Shown: positions 6,648 through 13,582, counted from the first letter of the stretch. The stretch: DNA of 20,480 bases from Paludibacteraceae bacterium (GCA_024401495.1 JAKSKW010000024.1:1-20480), one strand, 5' to 3'. A program made the numbers and translations. Notes: generated by a model not told the origin, from the sequence alone.

Positions 6648-6654
6648 TCGTTTT
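6648..6654 (-). promoter_or_regulatory. AAAACGA leader motif before the PII gene
   Basis: ACATAAAACGA on the minus strand ends 9 bp upstream of the PII start. The same 11 bases lie at a similar distance before the porin gene. No TAnnTTTG promoter was found between the porin and PII genes, so the motif is more likely translational than transcriptional. Confidence 0.4.
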
Positions 6655-6672
6655 ATGTTCTTAATTTCTTTT

Positions 6673-6736
6673 TTGAAGGCGTGACAAATTGTGTCCCATT
6701 GACTATGGCAAGACGCAAAGTGTCACGACGCTTCAA
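6673..6736 (-). ncRNA. Long intercistronic stem-loop between porin and PII genes
   Basis: Four nested inverted pairs stack into one imperfect hairpin: TTGAAG 6673-6678 with CTTCAA 6731-6736; CGTGACA 6680-6686 with TGTCACG 6721-6727; TTGTGTC 6689-6695 with GACGCAA 6712-6718 (one non-Watson-Crick pair); and CCAT 6696-6699 with ATGG 6705-6708. About 24 pairs form over 64 nt. No T-run follows on the minus strand, so it is not a simple terminator. A processing or stability element separating porin from glnK-amtB mRNA is a plausible role. Confidence 0.5.
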
Positions 6737-6746
6737 TTTTTGCTTA

Positions 6747-7484
6747 TTAGAAAGATAGACCTACTACCAAGTGAGTCCTCTCTTCTCTTGGGTTTAGGAT
6801 CATTTGTGCGAAAATAGGCAATTTGAATTTGTCTGTGATCTCGATGTCCTTGCTTGCCTTGACGCCGATGTTGATCACTCCGAATTTGTCAACTCCGTAG
6901 AATGCAGACTCGTTTACACAAGCTCCAAGTGTGAAGTCCCAGTTTACAAACTTGCTCTCTACAGGATAACCAAGCTCAATGTATGTTGAGAAGTTCTCCT
7001 TCTCTTCTCCATCCTCGTCGACTTTTTTGTCGTTCAAGAAATTGATGTTAGCAGATATTGTCAACGCGAATTTCTCGCAGCACTCAGCGAAATCCCAACC
7101 AAGGTTTGCCTCTAACACGTGTGAGTGATCAGCGAAGTAGCTGTGGTCTCCCCATGATGGAGTACAGAAATAATCTGTGATACCGATCGAGAATGCCTTA
7201 GCCTGTACTGATGCGTAGAAGTCCAACTCTCTTGTCTCTTCATCGTGGAATGAGGTTGAACCCCAAGAACCAAGAGTGAAGTTGCCTGCTGTCATCTCAA
7301 TGCATGGCTGTACGGCAAAACTGCTCTGGTACATACCTCTCCACACGTATGAGCTCACTACGTCTGCATTAACGTTGAACTCAACTTTCTTTGCCTCTTT
7401 TACCTCTGCTGTTTCCTCTGCGAAACAAATGCTTGATGCCATTGTGCCCATCAAGGCTGCAGTCATAATCTTCAACACTTTCAT
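6747..7484 (-). CDS. Putative outer-membrane porin of the ammonium operon
   Basis: The 245-aa protein has a clear signal peptide (about 1-22, ending ICFA/EE). It then consists of alternating amphipathic strands rich in aromatic residues and ends in Phe (HLVVGLSF), as expected of an outer-membrane beta-barrel. The N-terminal NADVVSSYVWRGM motif (38-50) resembles TorF-like/small putative porins. It is the first gene of a set with PII and amtB. The inferred job is to let ammonium or other small nitrogen compounds through the outer membrane under nitrogen limitation. That role comes from context, not from residues. A TACCTTTG promoter and upstream repeats lie in its 5' region. Confidence 0.7.
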   Translation of the reverse strand: MKVLKIMTAALMGTMASSICFAEETAEVKEAKKVEFNVNADVVSSYVWRGMYQSSFAVQPCIEMTAGNFTLGSWGSTSFHDEETRELDFYASVQAKAFSIGITDYFCTPSWGDHSYFADHSHVLEANLGWDFAECCEKFALTISANINFLNDKKVDEDGEEKENFSTYIELGYPVESKFVNWDFTLGACVNESAFYGVDKFGVINIGVKASKDIEITDKFKLPIFAQMILNPREERTHLVVGLSF

Positions 7485-7492
7485 AGTTCCTT

Positions 7493-7578
7493 TCGTTTTA
7501 TGTGTTAATATCAGTTCGTTTTGTAATTGAAGGGAAGTAAAAAATTTCAGTTCGTTTTAATGCGTTGTATGTCGTTTT
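7493..7578 (-). repeat. Repeated AAAACGA leader motifs upstream of the porin gene
   Basis: AAAACGA on the minus strand occurs at 7493-7499, 7516-7522, 7552-7558 and 7572-7578, all inside the predicted leader of the porin mRNA. Two copies are embedded in a longer 12-bp direct repeat, TCAGTTCGTTTT on the plus strand, at 7511-7522 and 7547-7558. With the copies before the PII and amtB genes this makes six in the operon's non-coding parts. Confidence 0.55.
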
Positions 7579-7606
7579 ATAATCAGTTTCCCTTTCGATT
7601 ACATTG

Positions 7607-7614
7607 CAAAGGTA
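7607..7614 (-). promoter_or_regulatory. -7 box of the porin–PII–amtB operon
   Basis: TACCTTTG followed by CA on the minus strand matches the Bacteroidetes -7 box. It predicts a start near 7600 and a leader of about 115 nt. No good -33 TTTG is present, which fits an activator-dependent promoter, and three repeats lie just upstream. Confidence 0.55.
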
Positions 7615-7647
7615 TGGTGATTTTCGACGCTGGGACATAAAAAGACT

Positions 7648-7722
7648 CATTTTGTATGCTGTTTTTTAAAGCAAGTTTCATTTTGTAAGCAGTAAAATGT
7701 CCAAAACTTACATTTTGCAAGC
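7648..7722. promoter_or_regulatory. Three direct repeats spaced about 31 bp (candidate activator sites)
   Basis: CATTTTGTATGC (7648-7659), CATTTTGTAAGC (7679-7690) and CATTTTGCAAGC (7711-7722) begin 31 and 32 bp apart, about three DNA turns. They lie roughly 48, 79 and 111 bp upstream of the predicted start of the nitrogen operon, so a regulator could bind them on one face of the helix. An added inverted pair, TGTAAG (7684-7689) and CTTACA (7707-7712), overlaps them. The regulator is unknown. Confidence 0.5.
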
Positions 7723-8058
7723 GTTTTGGCTTTCTGTACTTATAAAATGAAAGTGTGATGTTTTAAAGCATGTGGTGATACTTTTAGATACTATATTGTG
7801 TTAATTGGTTTCATTTGTGATGGTATTTAAAAGAGGAAGTAAGCAAAGTGTTTTAGATATTGACGTTTTTGTGACTTTTTGATATTGCGTCTTGCGGCGT
7901 CTGTTTTATATATTGTATTTAGTACTAAAGCGTTAATTGTTTCTTGATGGTGTTGATTATAATATAGGCGAAATCCCATTTTTTATAGACGAAATGCTAT
8001 TTTTCTTTTATAAATGGCTAAAAATCTTCGTTAGAAACCCCCTTTTTGAATGTTTTCT
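7723..8058. other. AT-rich intergenic stretch between divergent transcription units
   Basis: No gene, tRNA or convincing small frame is seen here. The stretch separates the minus-strand nitrogen operon from the plus-strand secreted-protein gene. The only structure noted is an imperfect 21-bp tandem repeat at 7964-8004. Confidence 0.6.
7964..8004. repeat. Imperfect tandem repeat with 21-bp period
   Basis: ATAGGCGAAATCCCATTTTT (7964-7983) and ATAGACGAAATGCTATTTTT (7985-8004) match at 17 of 20 positions and are offset by two helical turns. They lie about 60-90 bp upstream of the -33 element of the secreted-protein gene, so they may be a regulator site. Confidence 0.4.
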
Positions 8059-8089
8059 TTTGCTCAATTCGCTATCATCATTATCTTTG
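8059..8089 (+). promoter_or_regulatory. Promoter of the T9SS cargo gene
   Basis: TTTG (8059-8062), 19 bp, then TATCTTTG (8082-8089) and GCA. This is the best match to the full Bacteroidetes promoter consensus in the window. It predicts an mRNA start near 8096 and a leader of about 60 nt before the chosen ATG. Confidence 0.75.
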
Positions 8090-8157
8090 CAACAAGTTAA
8101 ATATGTGTGTTGACACATTTATTTGTCATATATTTACTATCGATTTACAACCGCTAT

Positions 8158-10011
8158 ATGAATTTTGTAAGATTATTGTTTTTATTTATAATAGGGTTAT
8201 GTTCTGTTGATGTTTTTGGATCTTGTCCGTTTTCAAATTATACAGATGTTATCACGGCTTGCACGGGAGATAATGAACTTGGGTTTGCTTACAAGGCCGG
8301 AACCTTGGATGTTGAGGTCGAGTCGTTCCCTCTTCGTCCGAATAAGCGCACGGGAAAAGGATTTTCTCATGGTATAGGTTGTGTCGATGAAACTCCGTCT
8401 CCTGCATGGTACGCGATTAAGATCGACCAACCTGGTGATCTTCTTATGTATATTTCTCATTCCGAGAATATTGATATTGATTTTGTCTGCTGGGGACCGT
8501 TCACTGGTGACACTAAACAGGCAATGCTGGAAAATGTCTGCAATAATTCCAATACTTATTTTGCTGACTGTGAGGTACCTAACACCACTAACTCTTGTCG
8601 TATAGAGGCACTGGCTCAGTGTGAGACTAAGTTTGCGGTGGATCCCAAGGCGACGGATATAGAAAAGGTACTAAGCAAGGAAAAAATTTCGGCTTGTAAA
8701 GGAGAGGTTGAACGTAGGGCTAAGATCGATACTGAGTATGAATGCTTCTATGGTAATAACGATGCGTTTCCAATTGCCCACATGACGGATTGCAGTTTTT
8801 CCAAAAATGCAATGGAATCTTGTTTTATTGATAATGCCAAGAGTGGAGATTGGTATATCCTTCTTGTGACAAACTTTGGTGGTGTCGCCGGAGATATCAA
8901 GTTTACTCAGGTAGGAGGCAGTGCCTCTACGGATTGTAGTGTGACTGTAGATGCGAGCAGCAACTCCCCTGTGTGTGAAGGAAATGATTTGAACCTGTCT
9001 CTTAATAATATTCCTGCCTTCGCTACTTGTAAATGGACTGGTCCGAATGGATTCGAATCCACGTCTGTCTCTCCGGTAATCCCGAATGTCAAATTGTCTC
9101 ATGCGGGAACATATTATGTGCAGATCACTACGCATGATGGTTTGATGTCGGATGAAGTGCCTGTTAACGTGAGAGTTGTCCCTAATCACCCCGTCGACAC
9201 TACTATAAGAATAGTGGAGGGTAGTACGGTGAGATTCAAGAATGTCGACTTGTCGGCTGCTGGAACATATAAAGTGACAGAAACTCTAGAAAACTGTACA
9301 AGGACATTTAATGTGACGGTTGTGGTCGAACCGTTGCTTCCTGCTTTTATCGAACAGAACGGTCCTTTATGTGAAGGAGATTCTCTTGTTCTTTCCGTTG
9401 GTGACGCTCCGACGTCGGGTGTTGAAGGCTATGATTGGAGTGGACCGAATGGATTCCGTTCTAAAGAAAAGTGTCCGGTGGTGCCGAAAATGAACAAGTA
9501 TAAGGCTGGCGACTATTCTCTTAAGATCAAGAAAGATGGTTTGATATATCCCGTCGCACCTGTAAATGTTGAGGTGATCTCTCCAATAAAGGAGAAAATT
9601 CAGGTGAAGATTCCATATGACGGTTCTTATGAGTTCGACGGACAAGTCTTGAATAAGCAGGGTGTCTATTCTGCTCAGTTTGAGTCTATATATGGATGCG
9701 ATAGTCTTGTGGAGTTGACTCTTATTTGTGAGATGCCTGACCTTGAGCCTGCTATGGTAGTCACTCCGAATGGAGATGGCGACAACGACGTCTGGACTGT
9801 TAAGAATATCGATATTTATCCGGAGGCTTCGGTCAGAATCTTCGACAGATATGGCAAGGAGGTATACAGCGTGACTGGATACGATAATGGAAATGGATGG
9901 GAAGGAAGAAACCAGAATGGTCAGCCCCTTCCGTCGACAGATTATTGGTATACGATTGATGTTCAAACTATCGATAAGGTATTTTATGGCCATGTGACGC
10001 TGATTAGGTAG
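8158..10011 (+). CDS. Secreted Ig-like protein with type-B T9SS C-terminal domain
   Basis: The 617-aa protein starts with a signal peptide (about 1-21). The frame is open further upstream, but only with a GTG that would place 17 extra residues before this signal peptide, so the ATG at 8158 is preferred. An N-terminal domain (about 30-255), rich in cysteine and aromatic residues, includes the PSPAWYAIKI and DIDFVCWGPF motifs common in Bacteroidota surface proteins. Two Ig-like modules follow (about 260-342 and 400-475), each with CEG-D, W-GPNGF and AG-Y landmarks. The end (about 531-617), with TPNGDGDNDVW, VRIFDRYGKEVY and GWEGRNQNG, is the gliding-motility-type (type B) C-terminal sorting domain. 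It directs export by the type IX secretion system, so surface attachment or release is expected. The ligand is unknown. The gene is transcribed alone from a good promoter. Confidence 0.88.
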   Translation: MNFVRLLFLFIIGLCSVDVFGSCPFSNYTDVITACTGDNELGFAYKAGTLDVEVESFPLRPNKRTGKGFSHGIGCVDETPSPAWYAIKIDQPGDLLMYISHSENIDIDFVCWGPFTGDTKQAMLENVCNNSNTYFADCEVPNTTNSCRIEALAQCETKFAVDPKATDIEKVLSKEKISACKGEVERRAKIDTEYECFYGNNDAFPIAHMTDCSFSKNAMESCFIDNAKSGDWYILLVTNFGGVAGDIKFTQVGGSASTDCSVTVDASSNSPVCEGNDLNLSLNNIPAFATCKWTGPNGFESTSVSPVIPNVKLSHAGTYYVQITTHDGLMSDEVPVNVRVVPNHPVDTTIRIVEGSTVRFKNVDLSAAGTYKVTETLENCTRTFNVTVVVEPLLPAFIEQNGPLCEGDSLVLSVGDAPTSGVEGYDWSGPNGFRSKEKCPVVPKMNKYKAGDYSLKIKKDGLIYPVAPVNVEVISPIKEKIQVKIPYDGSYEFDGQVLNKQGVYSAQFESIYGCDSLVELTLICEMPDLEPAMVVTPNGDGDNDVWTVKNIDIYPEASVRIFDRYGKEVYSVTGYDNGNGWEGRNQNGQPLPSTDYWYTIDVQTIDKVFYGHVTLIR

Positions 10012-10084
10012 TTTTTGGGTTCAGGAGTTTGTTCATACTCAGTATTTTGTTTTCGTCTTCGTTATCGTTATCGTTTAATATTAT

Positions 10085-10092
10085 TATCTTTG
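10085..10092 (+). promoter_or_regulatory. -7 box for the surE–lpxB operon
   Basis: TATCTTTG lies 28 bp upstream of the surE ATG. No good -33 TTTG lies at the usual distance. Confidence 0.5.
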
Positions 10093-10120
10093 TCGCTTGT
10101 AATCAAAGCGTAAAGAATAT

Positions 10121-10885
10121 ATGATTTTAATTACAAACGACGACGGTATTTCTGCTAACGGAATTAAGGCTCTGACTGAGGTGGCTCGTGAGTTCGACGA
10201 GGTAATCGTCTTTGCTCCGGATGGCCCACGCTCTGGAATGAGCAATGCCATCACTTGCAACAAACCGTTGAAATTTGAACTTGTAGGCAAGTTGAGCAAC
10301 GTCACTCTCTATACTTGCACTGGCACGCCTACCGACTGTGTCAAACTTGCTGTTCAGACGGTTTTCAAGAATGCAGAGCGTCCGCTTATTCTGTCGGGAA
10401 TCAATCACGGCAGCAATGCGTCCGTCAATATTATCTACTCTGGCACTATGGGTGCGGCTTTGGAAGCCAACATCATAGGCATTCCTTCCATTGGTTTTTC
10501 CATCATCGACAATGATGTGAACGCAGATCTTGAGGCTGCAAAAGATGTCGCAAGATTTGTCCTTCAGAAATACTACGACGGAGAATACGACAGCTACTAT
10601 GCCGACACTTTCTCCGACGTCCCCGTCTGCCTTAATGTGAATATTCCTGCTGGCGACGTGAAGGGTGTGATGCTATGCAATCAGGCGAGAGGCAAGTGGA
10701 GCGAGGATTTCGAACTACGTAAGAATGAAAAGGGAGAGGATGAGTATTGGCTTCTTGGCGAATTCCACAACCTTGATGCCGACCGTACTGACACTGATTT
10801 ATACGCGTTGGCTAACAACTATGTTTCAGTTGTCCCCGTCACCACAGATATGACTTTGAGATTTTGTCCAGAAAGAAAAAAATAG
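10121..10885 (+). CDS. surE: 5'/3'-nucleotidase SurE
   Basis: SurE is a cytoplasmic metal-dependent phosphatase that removes phosphate from nucleoside monophosphates and is linked to stationary-phase survival. The 254-aa length fits. The N-terminal ITNDDGI supplies the metal ligands Asp7 and Asp8, with PRSGMSNA (36-43) carrying the metal-ligand Ser. SGINHGSN (92-99) includes the ligand Asn95. YSGTMGAALEA (106-116) is also conserved. It heads a plus-strand set with a small membrane protein and lpxB, an order I associate with Bacteroidota. The start follows a TATCTTTG box and coincides with the family's usual first strand. Confidence 0.96.
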   Translation: MILITNDDGISANGIKALTEVAREFDEVIVFAPDGPRSGMSNAITCNKPLKFELVGKLSNVTLYTCTGTPTDCVKLAVQTVFKNAERPLILSGINHGSNASVNIIYSGTMGAALEANIIGIPSIGFSIIDNDVNADLEAAKDVARFVLQKYYDGEYDSYYADTFSDVPVCLNVNIPAGDVKGVMLCNQARGKWSEDFELRKNEKGEDEYWLLGEFHNLDADRTDTDLYALANNYVSVVPVTTDMTLRFCPERKK

Positions 10886-10893
10886 AAGATTAT

Positions 10894-11244
10894 ATGTCAG
10901 AATACAATAAATTCTATATAGACGCCAACGGCAATATCGGCACAAAGAAAAGTGGCGATAATTTTATGTATGGATTCCTAATCGGAACCATCGTGCCCAT
11001 CATTCTATTCATAGTTCTTATCAACGGAATGACAAACTATGAATTTTCAGAATTGTTGGCCTATTCATGGAAAGCGGCAGGAAACTCACTTTTCCTACCT
11101 GTCATGATCGGTTCCCTTATGCCTAACATGTTCGTCTTCTTCTGGATGTATAAGACAGAGAGATGGAATATGACACGAGGATTGGTGGTAGCAACTTTCT
11201 TCTTGCTAGGACTCTTTGCCGCAAGAGCTTACATAAAATTCTAA
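10894..11244 (+). CDS. Small membrane protein of the surE–lpxB cluster
   Basis: The 116-aa protein starts at an ATG 8 bp after the surE stop. A longer frame from a TTG inside surE is less likely. Three hydrophobic helices can be seen, at about 25-45 (GFLIGTIVPIILFIVLI), 67-88 and 95-113. A short soluble N-terminus contains YIDANGNIG. It lies between surE and lpxB, with 5 bp before the lpxB start, so translational coupling is likely. I recognise no named family. The context only suggests an envelope or lipid A-related role. Confidence 0.8.
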   Translation: MSEYNKFYIDANGNIGTKKSGDNFMYGFLIGTIVPIILFIVLINGMTNYEFSELLAYSWKAAGNSLFLPVMIGSLMPNMFVFFWMYKTERWNMTRGLVVATFFLLGLFAARAYIKF

Positions 11245-11249
11245 GGTAG

Positions 11250-12386
11250 ATGAAATACTTCATAATTGCAGGAGAGGCTTCTGGTGATTTGCACGCGTCG
11301 GGACTTCTAAAAGCGTTGAAAAAGAGAGACTCAGAGGCTCAGTTTATGGGACTCGGTGGCGACATGATGCACGATGAAGGCTGCACTCTTGTCAAGCATT
11401 ACCGTGACATGGCCTACATGGGTTTCGTTGCCGTTATCACTCATTTTGGCAAGATCATGCAGAACATGAAGGATTGCAAGAATGCGATTATGGAGTTTCG
11501 TCCGGACATCGTGATCTTGGTGGATTATCCAAGTTTCAACCTTCAGATTGCTGAGTTTGTAAAGAAGAATCTTCCTGGTGTTCCTGTCCATTATTATATA
11601 GCGCCGAAATTATGGGCGTGGAAGGAATATCGTCTAAAGAATATCAAGAAATATGTCGACAGAGTCTATTCGATTCTTCCGTTTGAGATAGAGTGGTTTG
11701 GAAAACGCGGATATCAGGTCGACTATGTGGGAAATCCATGTGCCGACGCGGTGTATAACCGTCCCGACCAAGATGAGACGTTTGATGAATTCATCGCGTC
11801 GCAACATCTTGACAACAAACCTATCATCGCTCTTTTGGCAGGAAGCCGTGTGCAGGAGATCAAGACGTCTTTGCCAAAGATGCTTAAGGCTACCAATAAG
11901 ATTGATGGCTATCAGCTTGTGATTGCGGGAGCACCGTCGATCTATGATAAACTATACGACAAGATCATTGCTGAATCAGGAGCAAAGGCGACGGTGGTGC
12001 ACGACGCTACTTATCGTCTGCTTTCACAATCGAAGGTGGCAGTAGTTTGTTCGGGTACCGCCACTTTGGAGACAGCGTTGGTCGGAACCCCTCAGACGGT
12101 AGTCTATCATATTGGAGGCGGAGCTTTTGTCCATAAATTCTTGAATCTCTTCATCCACGTCGACCAGGTATCGCTTGTGAACCTAATTGCCAACCGTAAG
12201 ATGGTGAAGGAGTTGATCATCGAGAATTTCACACCGGAGAAGGTTGAGGCAGAGGTCAGACGTTTGCTTACTGACGAGGCACAGCAGAAGATGAAAGAAG
12301 ATTATGCGGAGCTTCGTAAGATAGTGGGCGACGCGGGAGTTGGCGACAGAGCAGCTGAGAAAATTATAGAATCAATAAAGAAATAA
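11250..12386 (+). CDS. lpxB: Lipid-A-disaccharide synthase LpxB
   Basis: LpxB (glycosyltransferase family 19) joins UDP-2,3-diacylglucosamine and lipid X into the lipid A disaccharide at the inner membrane. At 378 aa it is close to the E. coli length. GEASGD lies at 8-13. The first domain includes LVDYPSFNL and YYIAPKLWAWKEYR. The nucleotide-binding second domain has LLAGSRVQEI and VVCSGTATLETAL. All are recognised LpxB landmarks. It is the third gene of the surE set. A weak ATCCC/GGGAT hairpin (12397-12411) follows the gene but is a poor terminator, so the downstream lipoprotein and redox genes may be read through. Confidence 0.96.
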   Translation: MKYFIIAGEASGDLHASGLLKALKKRDSEAQFMGLGGDMMHDEGCTLVKHYRDMAYMGFVAVITHFGKIMQNMKDCKNAIMEFRPDIVILVDYPSFNLQIAEFVKKNLPGVPVHYYIAPKLWAWKEYRLKNIKKYVDRVYSILPFEIEWFGKRGYQVDYVGNPCADAVYNRPDQDETFDEFIASQHLDNKPIIALLAGSRVQEIKTSLPKMLKATNKIDGYQLVIAGAPSIYDKLYDKIIAESGAKATVVHDATYRLLSQSKVAVVCSGTATLETALVGTPQTVVYHIGGGAFVHKFLNLFIHVDQVSLVNLIANRKMVKELIIENFTPEKVEAEVRRLLTDEAQQKMKEDYAELRKIVGDAGVGDRAAEKIIESIKK

Positions 12387-12426
12387 AATAATAATTATCC
12401 CGTTAGGGGATTTTATATCGGTAAAA

Positions 12427-12600
12427 ATGAGAGCATTATTAATTGCATTATTTGGCATTCTTGCCTTTACATCGTGTGAGGGATTGGTGGAGAACGATTG
12501 TGTCTGCACAACAAAGAGTGGAGAGCAGTACGAGGAGTACGATGTAGAAGGAGCATGTTTCCTATTAGGTGGTGACGATGCAAGTTGCAAAGCTAAGTAA
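12427..12600 (+). CDS. Small cysteine-bearing lipoprotein (57 aa)
   Basis: This frame encodes 57 residues: a short hydrophobic signal, the lipobox FTSC (Cys17 is the likely lipidated residue) and a mature part with four more cysteines. Cys25 and Cys27 form a CxC, and Cys44 and Cys54 follow. The rest is acidic and Tyr-rich (EQYEEYDVEG). The 3' end overlaps the next gene, a MauE/thioredoxin fusion, by 23 bp from that gene's ATG, so the two are translationally coupled. Four free cysteines beside a thiol-redox membrane protein suggest it is its substrate or electron partner, but this is inference. I do not recognise a named family. Confidence 0.75.
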   Translation: MRALLIALFGILAFTSCEGLVENDCVCTTKSGEQYEEYDVEGACFLLGGDDASCKAK

Positions 12601-13486
12601 ATATATTCCGACATTTGCTGTCGGGGTATTGTTTATCATTTCTGCCATACTCAAGCTATTGGGTATGGCAGCTTTTGAGATGTACCTGTATGAATTTCAA
12701 GTGGTATCATTTGAAGTTGCTGCGGTATTCTCTCGCCTGATAATCGCTGCAGAGTTGGCAGTCGGCATAGCCTTGCTTGCGAATATCAAGTGGGCTGACT
12801 ATGTGGCAGGAGGAATGTTGCTGGCGTTTTCCCTTTTCCTTATCATTTTGATAAAGGAAGGCAACACAGGAAATTGCCACTGTATGGGAGAGGTGTTTGA
12901 TTTGAGTCCGGACAAATCGATATCTAAGAATCTTTTGATGCTGACTCTGTTGTTTTGGGGACATCGTATGGCATCCTATTTCAAGCAGAGCAAAAAGAGT
13001 TGGATTATCACAGTAGTGTCGATAGGATTGGTTTCGCTGATCTCCGTGTTTGCGCTCAACCGTCCGGATTTCATGCGATTAGTGAAAGAGAGAGAGTATA
13101 GTCAGGAGAAGTTGAAAGAGATGTTGGCGGAGAAATTCCCGTCGGCATTGGAAGGAGAAAAAGTAGTGTGCGTGTTGAGTACCCATTGTGGGCATTGCAA
13201 GATGGCGGCGCGCAGATTAGAGGGGATCTTTGCCCGTAATGGATGGAAAGACGACGAGATACTCACAGTCTTCAGTGATAATCCGGGAGATATGGAGCCG
13301 CTTGAAGCTAAACTTGATTCTTTCTTTGCAGAGACGAAAGTGAAGCGTAGAAATGTCATATCAATGTATCAAGACTCTTTGGCTGATGTCTCTCCACGTG
13401 TTCCGACCATCTTCCGTCTTAAAGATGGAGAGGTCCAAAAAATCCACGGCTACAGAGATATCAAAACTGCGGATTTTGAGAAATAA
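12578..13486 (+). CDS. MauE/DoxX-like membrane protein fused to a thioredoxin-fold domain
   Basis: The 302-aa protein (ATG at 12578; GTG codons lie 6 and 9 bp earlier) has about five hydrophobic helices: roughly 9-29, 47-69, 76-93, 117-132 and 142-160. The first four form a MauE/DoxX-like core, with a Cys100-His-Cys102 pair in NCHCMGE. The C-terminal part (about 190-302) is a thioredoxin-fold domain with active site CGHC at 204-207 and a cis-proline candidate Pro276 in RVPTIF. By family analogy the membrane part passes electrons across the inner membrane to the periplasmic thioredoxin domain, supporting disulfide exchange in envelope proteins. The cysteine-rich lipoprotein encoded just upstream is the obvious candidate partner. 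A strong terminator follows. Confidence 0.82.
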   Translation: MQVAKLSKYIPTFAVGVLFIISAILKLLGMAAFEMYLYEFQVVSFEVAAVFSRLIIAAELAVGIALLANIKWADYVAGGMLLAFSLFLIILIKEGNTGNCHCMGEVFDLSPDKSISKNLLMLTLLFWGHRMASYFKQSKKSWIITVVSIGLVSLISVFALNRPDFMRLVKEREYSQEKLKEMLAEKFPSALEGEKVVCVLSTHCGHCKMAARRLEGIFARNGWKDDEILTVFSDNPGDMEPLEAKLDSFFAETKVKRRNVISMYQDSLADVSPRVPTIFRLKDGEVQKIHGYRDIKTADFEK

Positions 13487-13487
13487 C

Positions 13488-13520
13488 AAAAGGCTGTTGC
13501 ATCGCAACAGCCTTTTATTT
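13488..13520. terminator. Bidirectional terminator between the redox gene and prfA
   Basis: AAAAGGCTGTTGC (13488-13500) pairs perfectly with GCAACAGCCTTTT (13504-13516) around ATC. T-rich sequence follows on the plus strand. The mirrored A-tract gives TTTTG on the minus strand, so it can serve both convergent genes. It begins within a few bases of the redox-gene stop codon. Confidence 0.9.
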
Positions 13521-13533
13521 TGCATTTTCGTAG

Positions 13534-13573
13534 AGACGCGAGATCTCGCGTCTTTTCGAGATCTCGCGTCTTT
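13534..13573. repeat. Palindromic repeat with partial duplication
   Basis: AGACGCGAGATCTCGCGTCT (13534-13553) is a perfect 20-bp palindrome. CGAGATCTCGCGTCTTT from its right half is repeated at 13557-13573, directly after the first copy (13539-13555). It lies between the terminator and the prfA stop codon, in a place typical of dispersed palindromic elements. Confidence 0.7.
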
Positions 13574-13582
13574 ACCTATTAT

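Noticed and set aside
6639..6746. Sigma-54 promoter upstream of the PII gene
   Set aside because: Looking for a GG-N10-GC pattern in context gave no convincing match on the minus strand. A TAnnTTTG box upstream of the porin explains the operon better.
8107..8157. GTG start 17 codons upstream of the T9SS cargo ATG
   Set aside because: It would put extra residues before a complete signal peptide and would start only about 11 nt after the predicted transcript start, so the ATG at 8158 is preferred.
9367..9993. 208-codon open frame opposite the T9SS cargo gene
   Set aside because: It is antisense to a clearly coding region with Ig-like and CTD motifs and has no recognisable domain.
12397..12411. 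Intrinsic terminator after lpxB
   Set aside because: The stem is only 5 bp with a short T-stretch. Read-through into the lipoprotein and redox genes seems likely.
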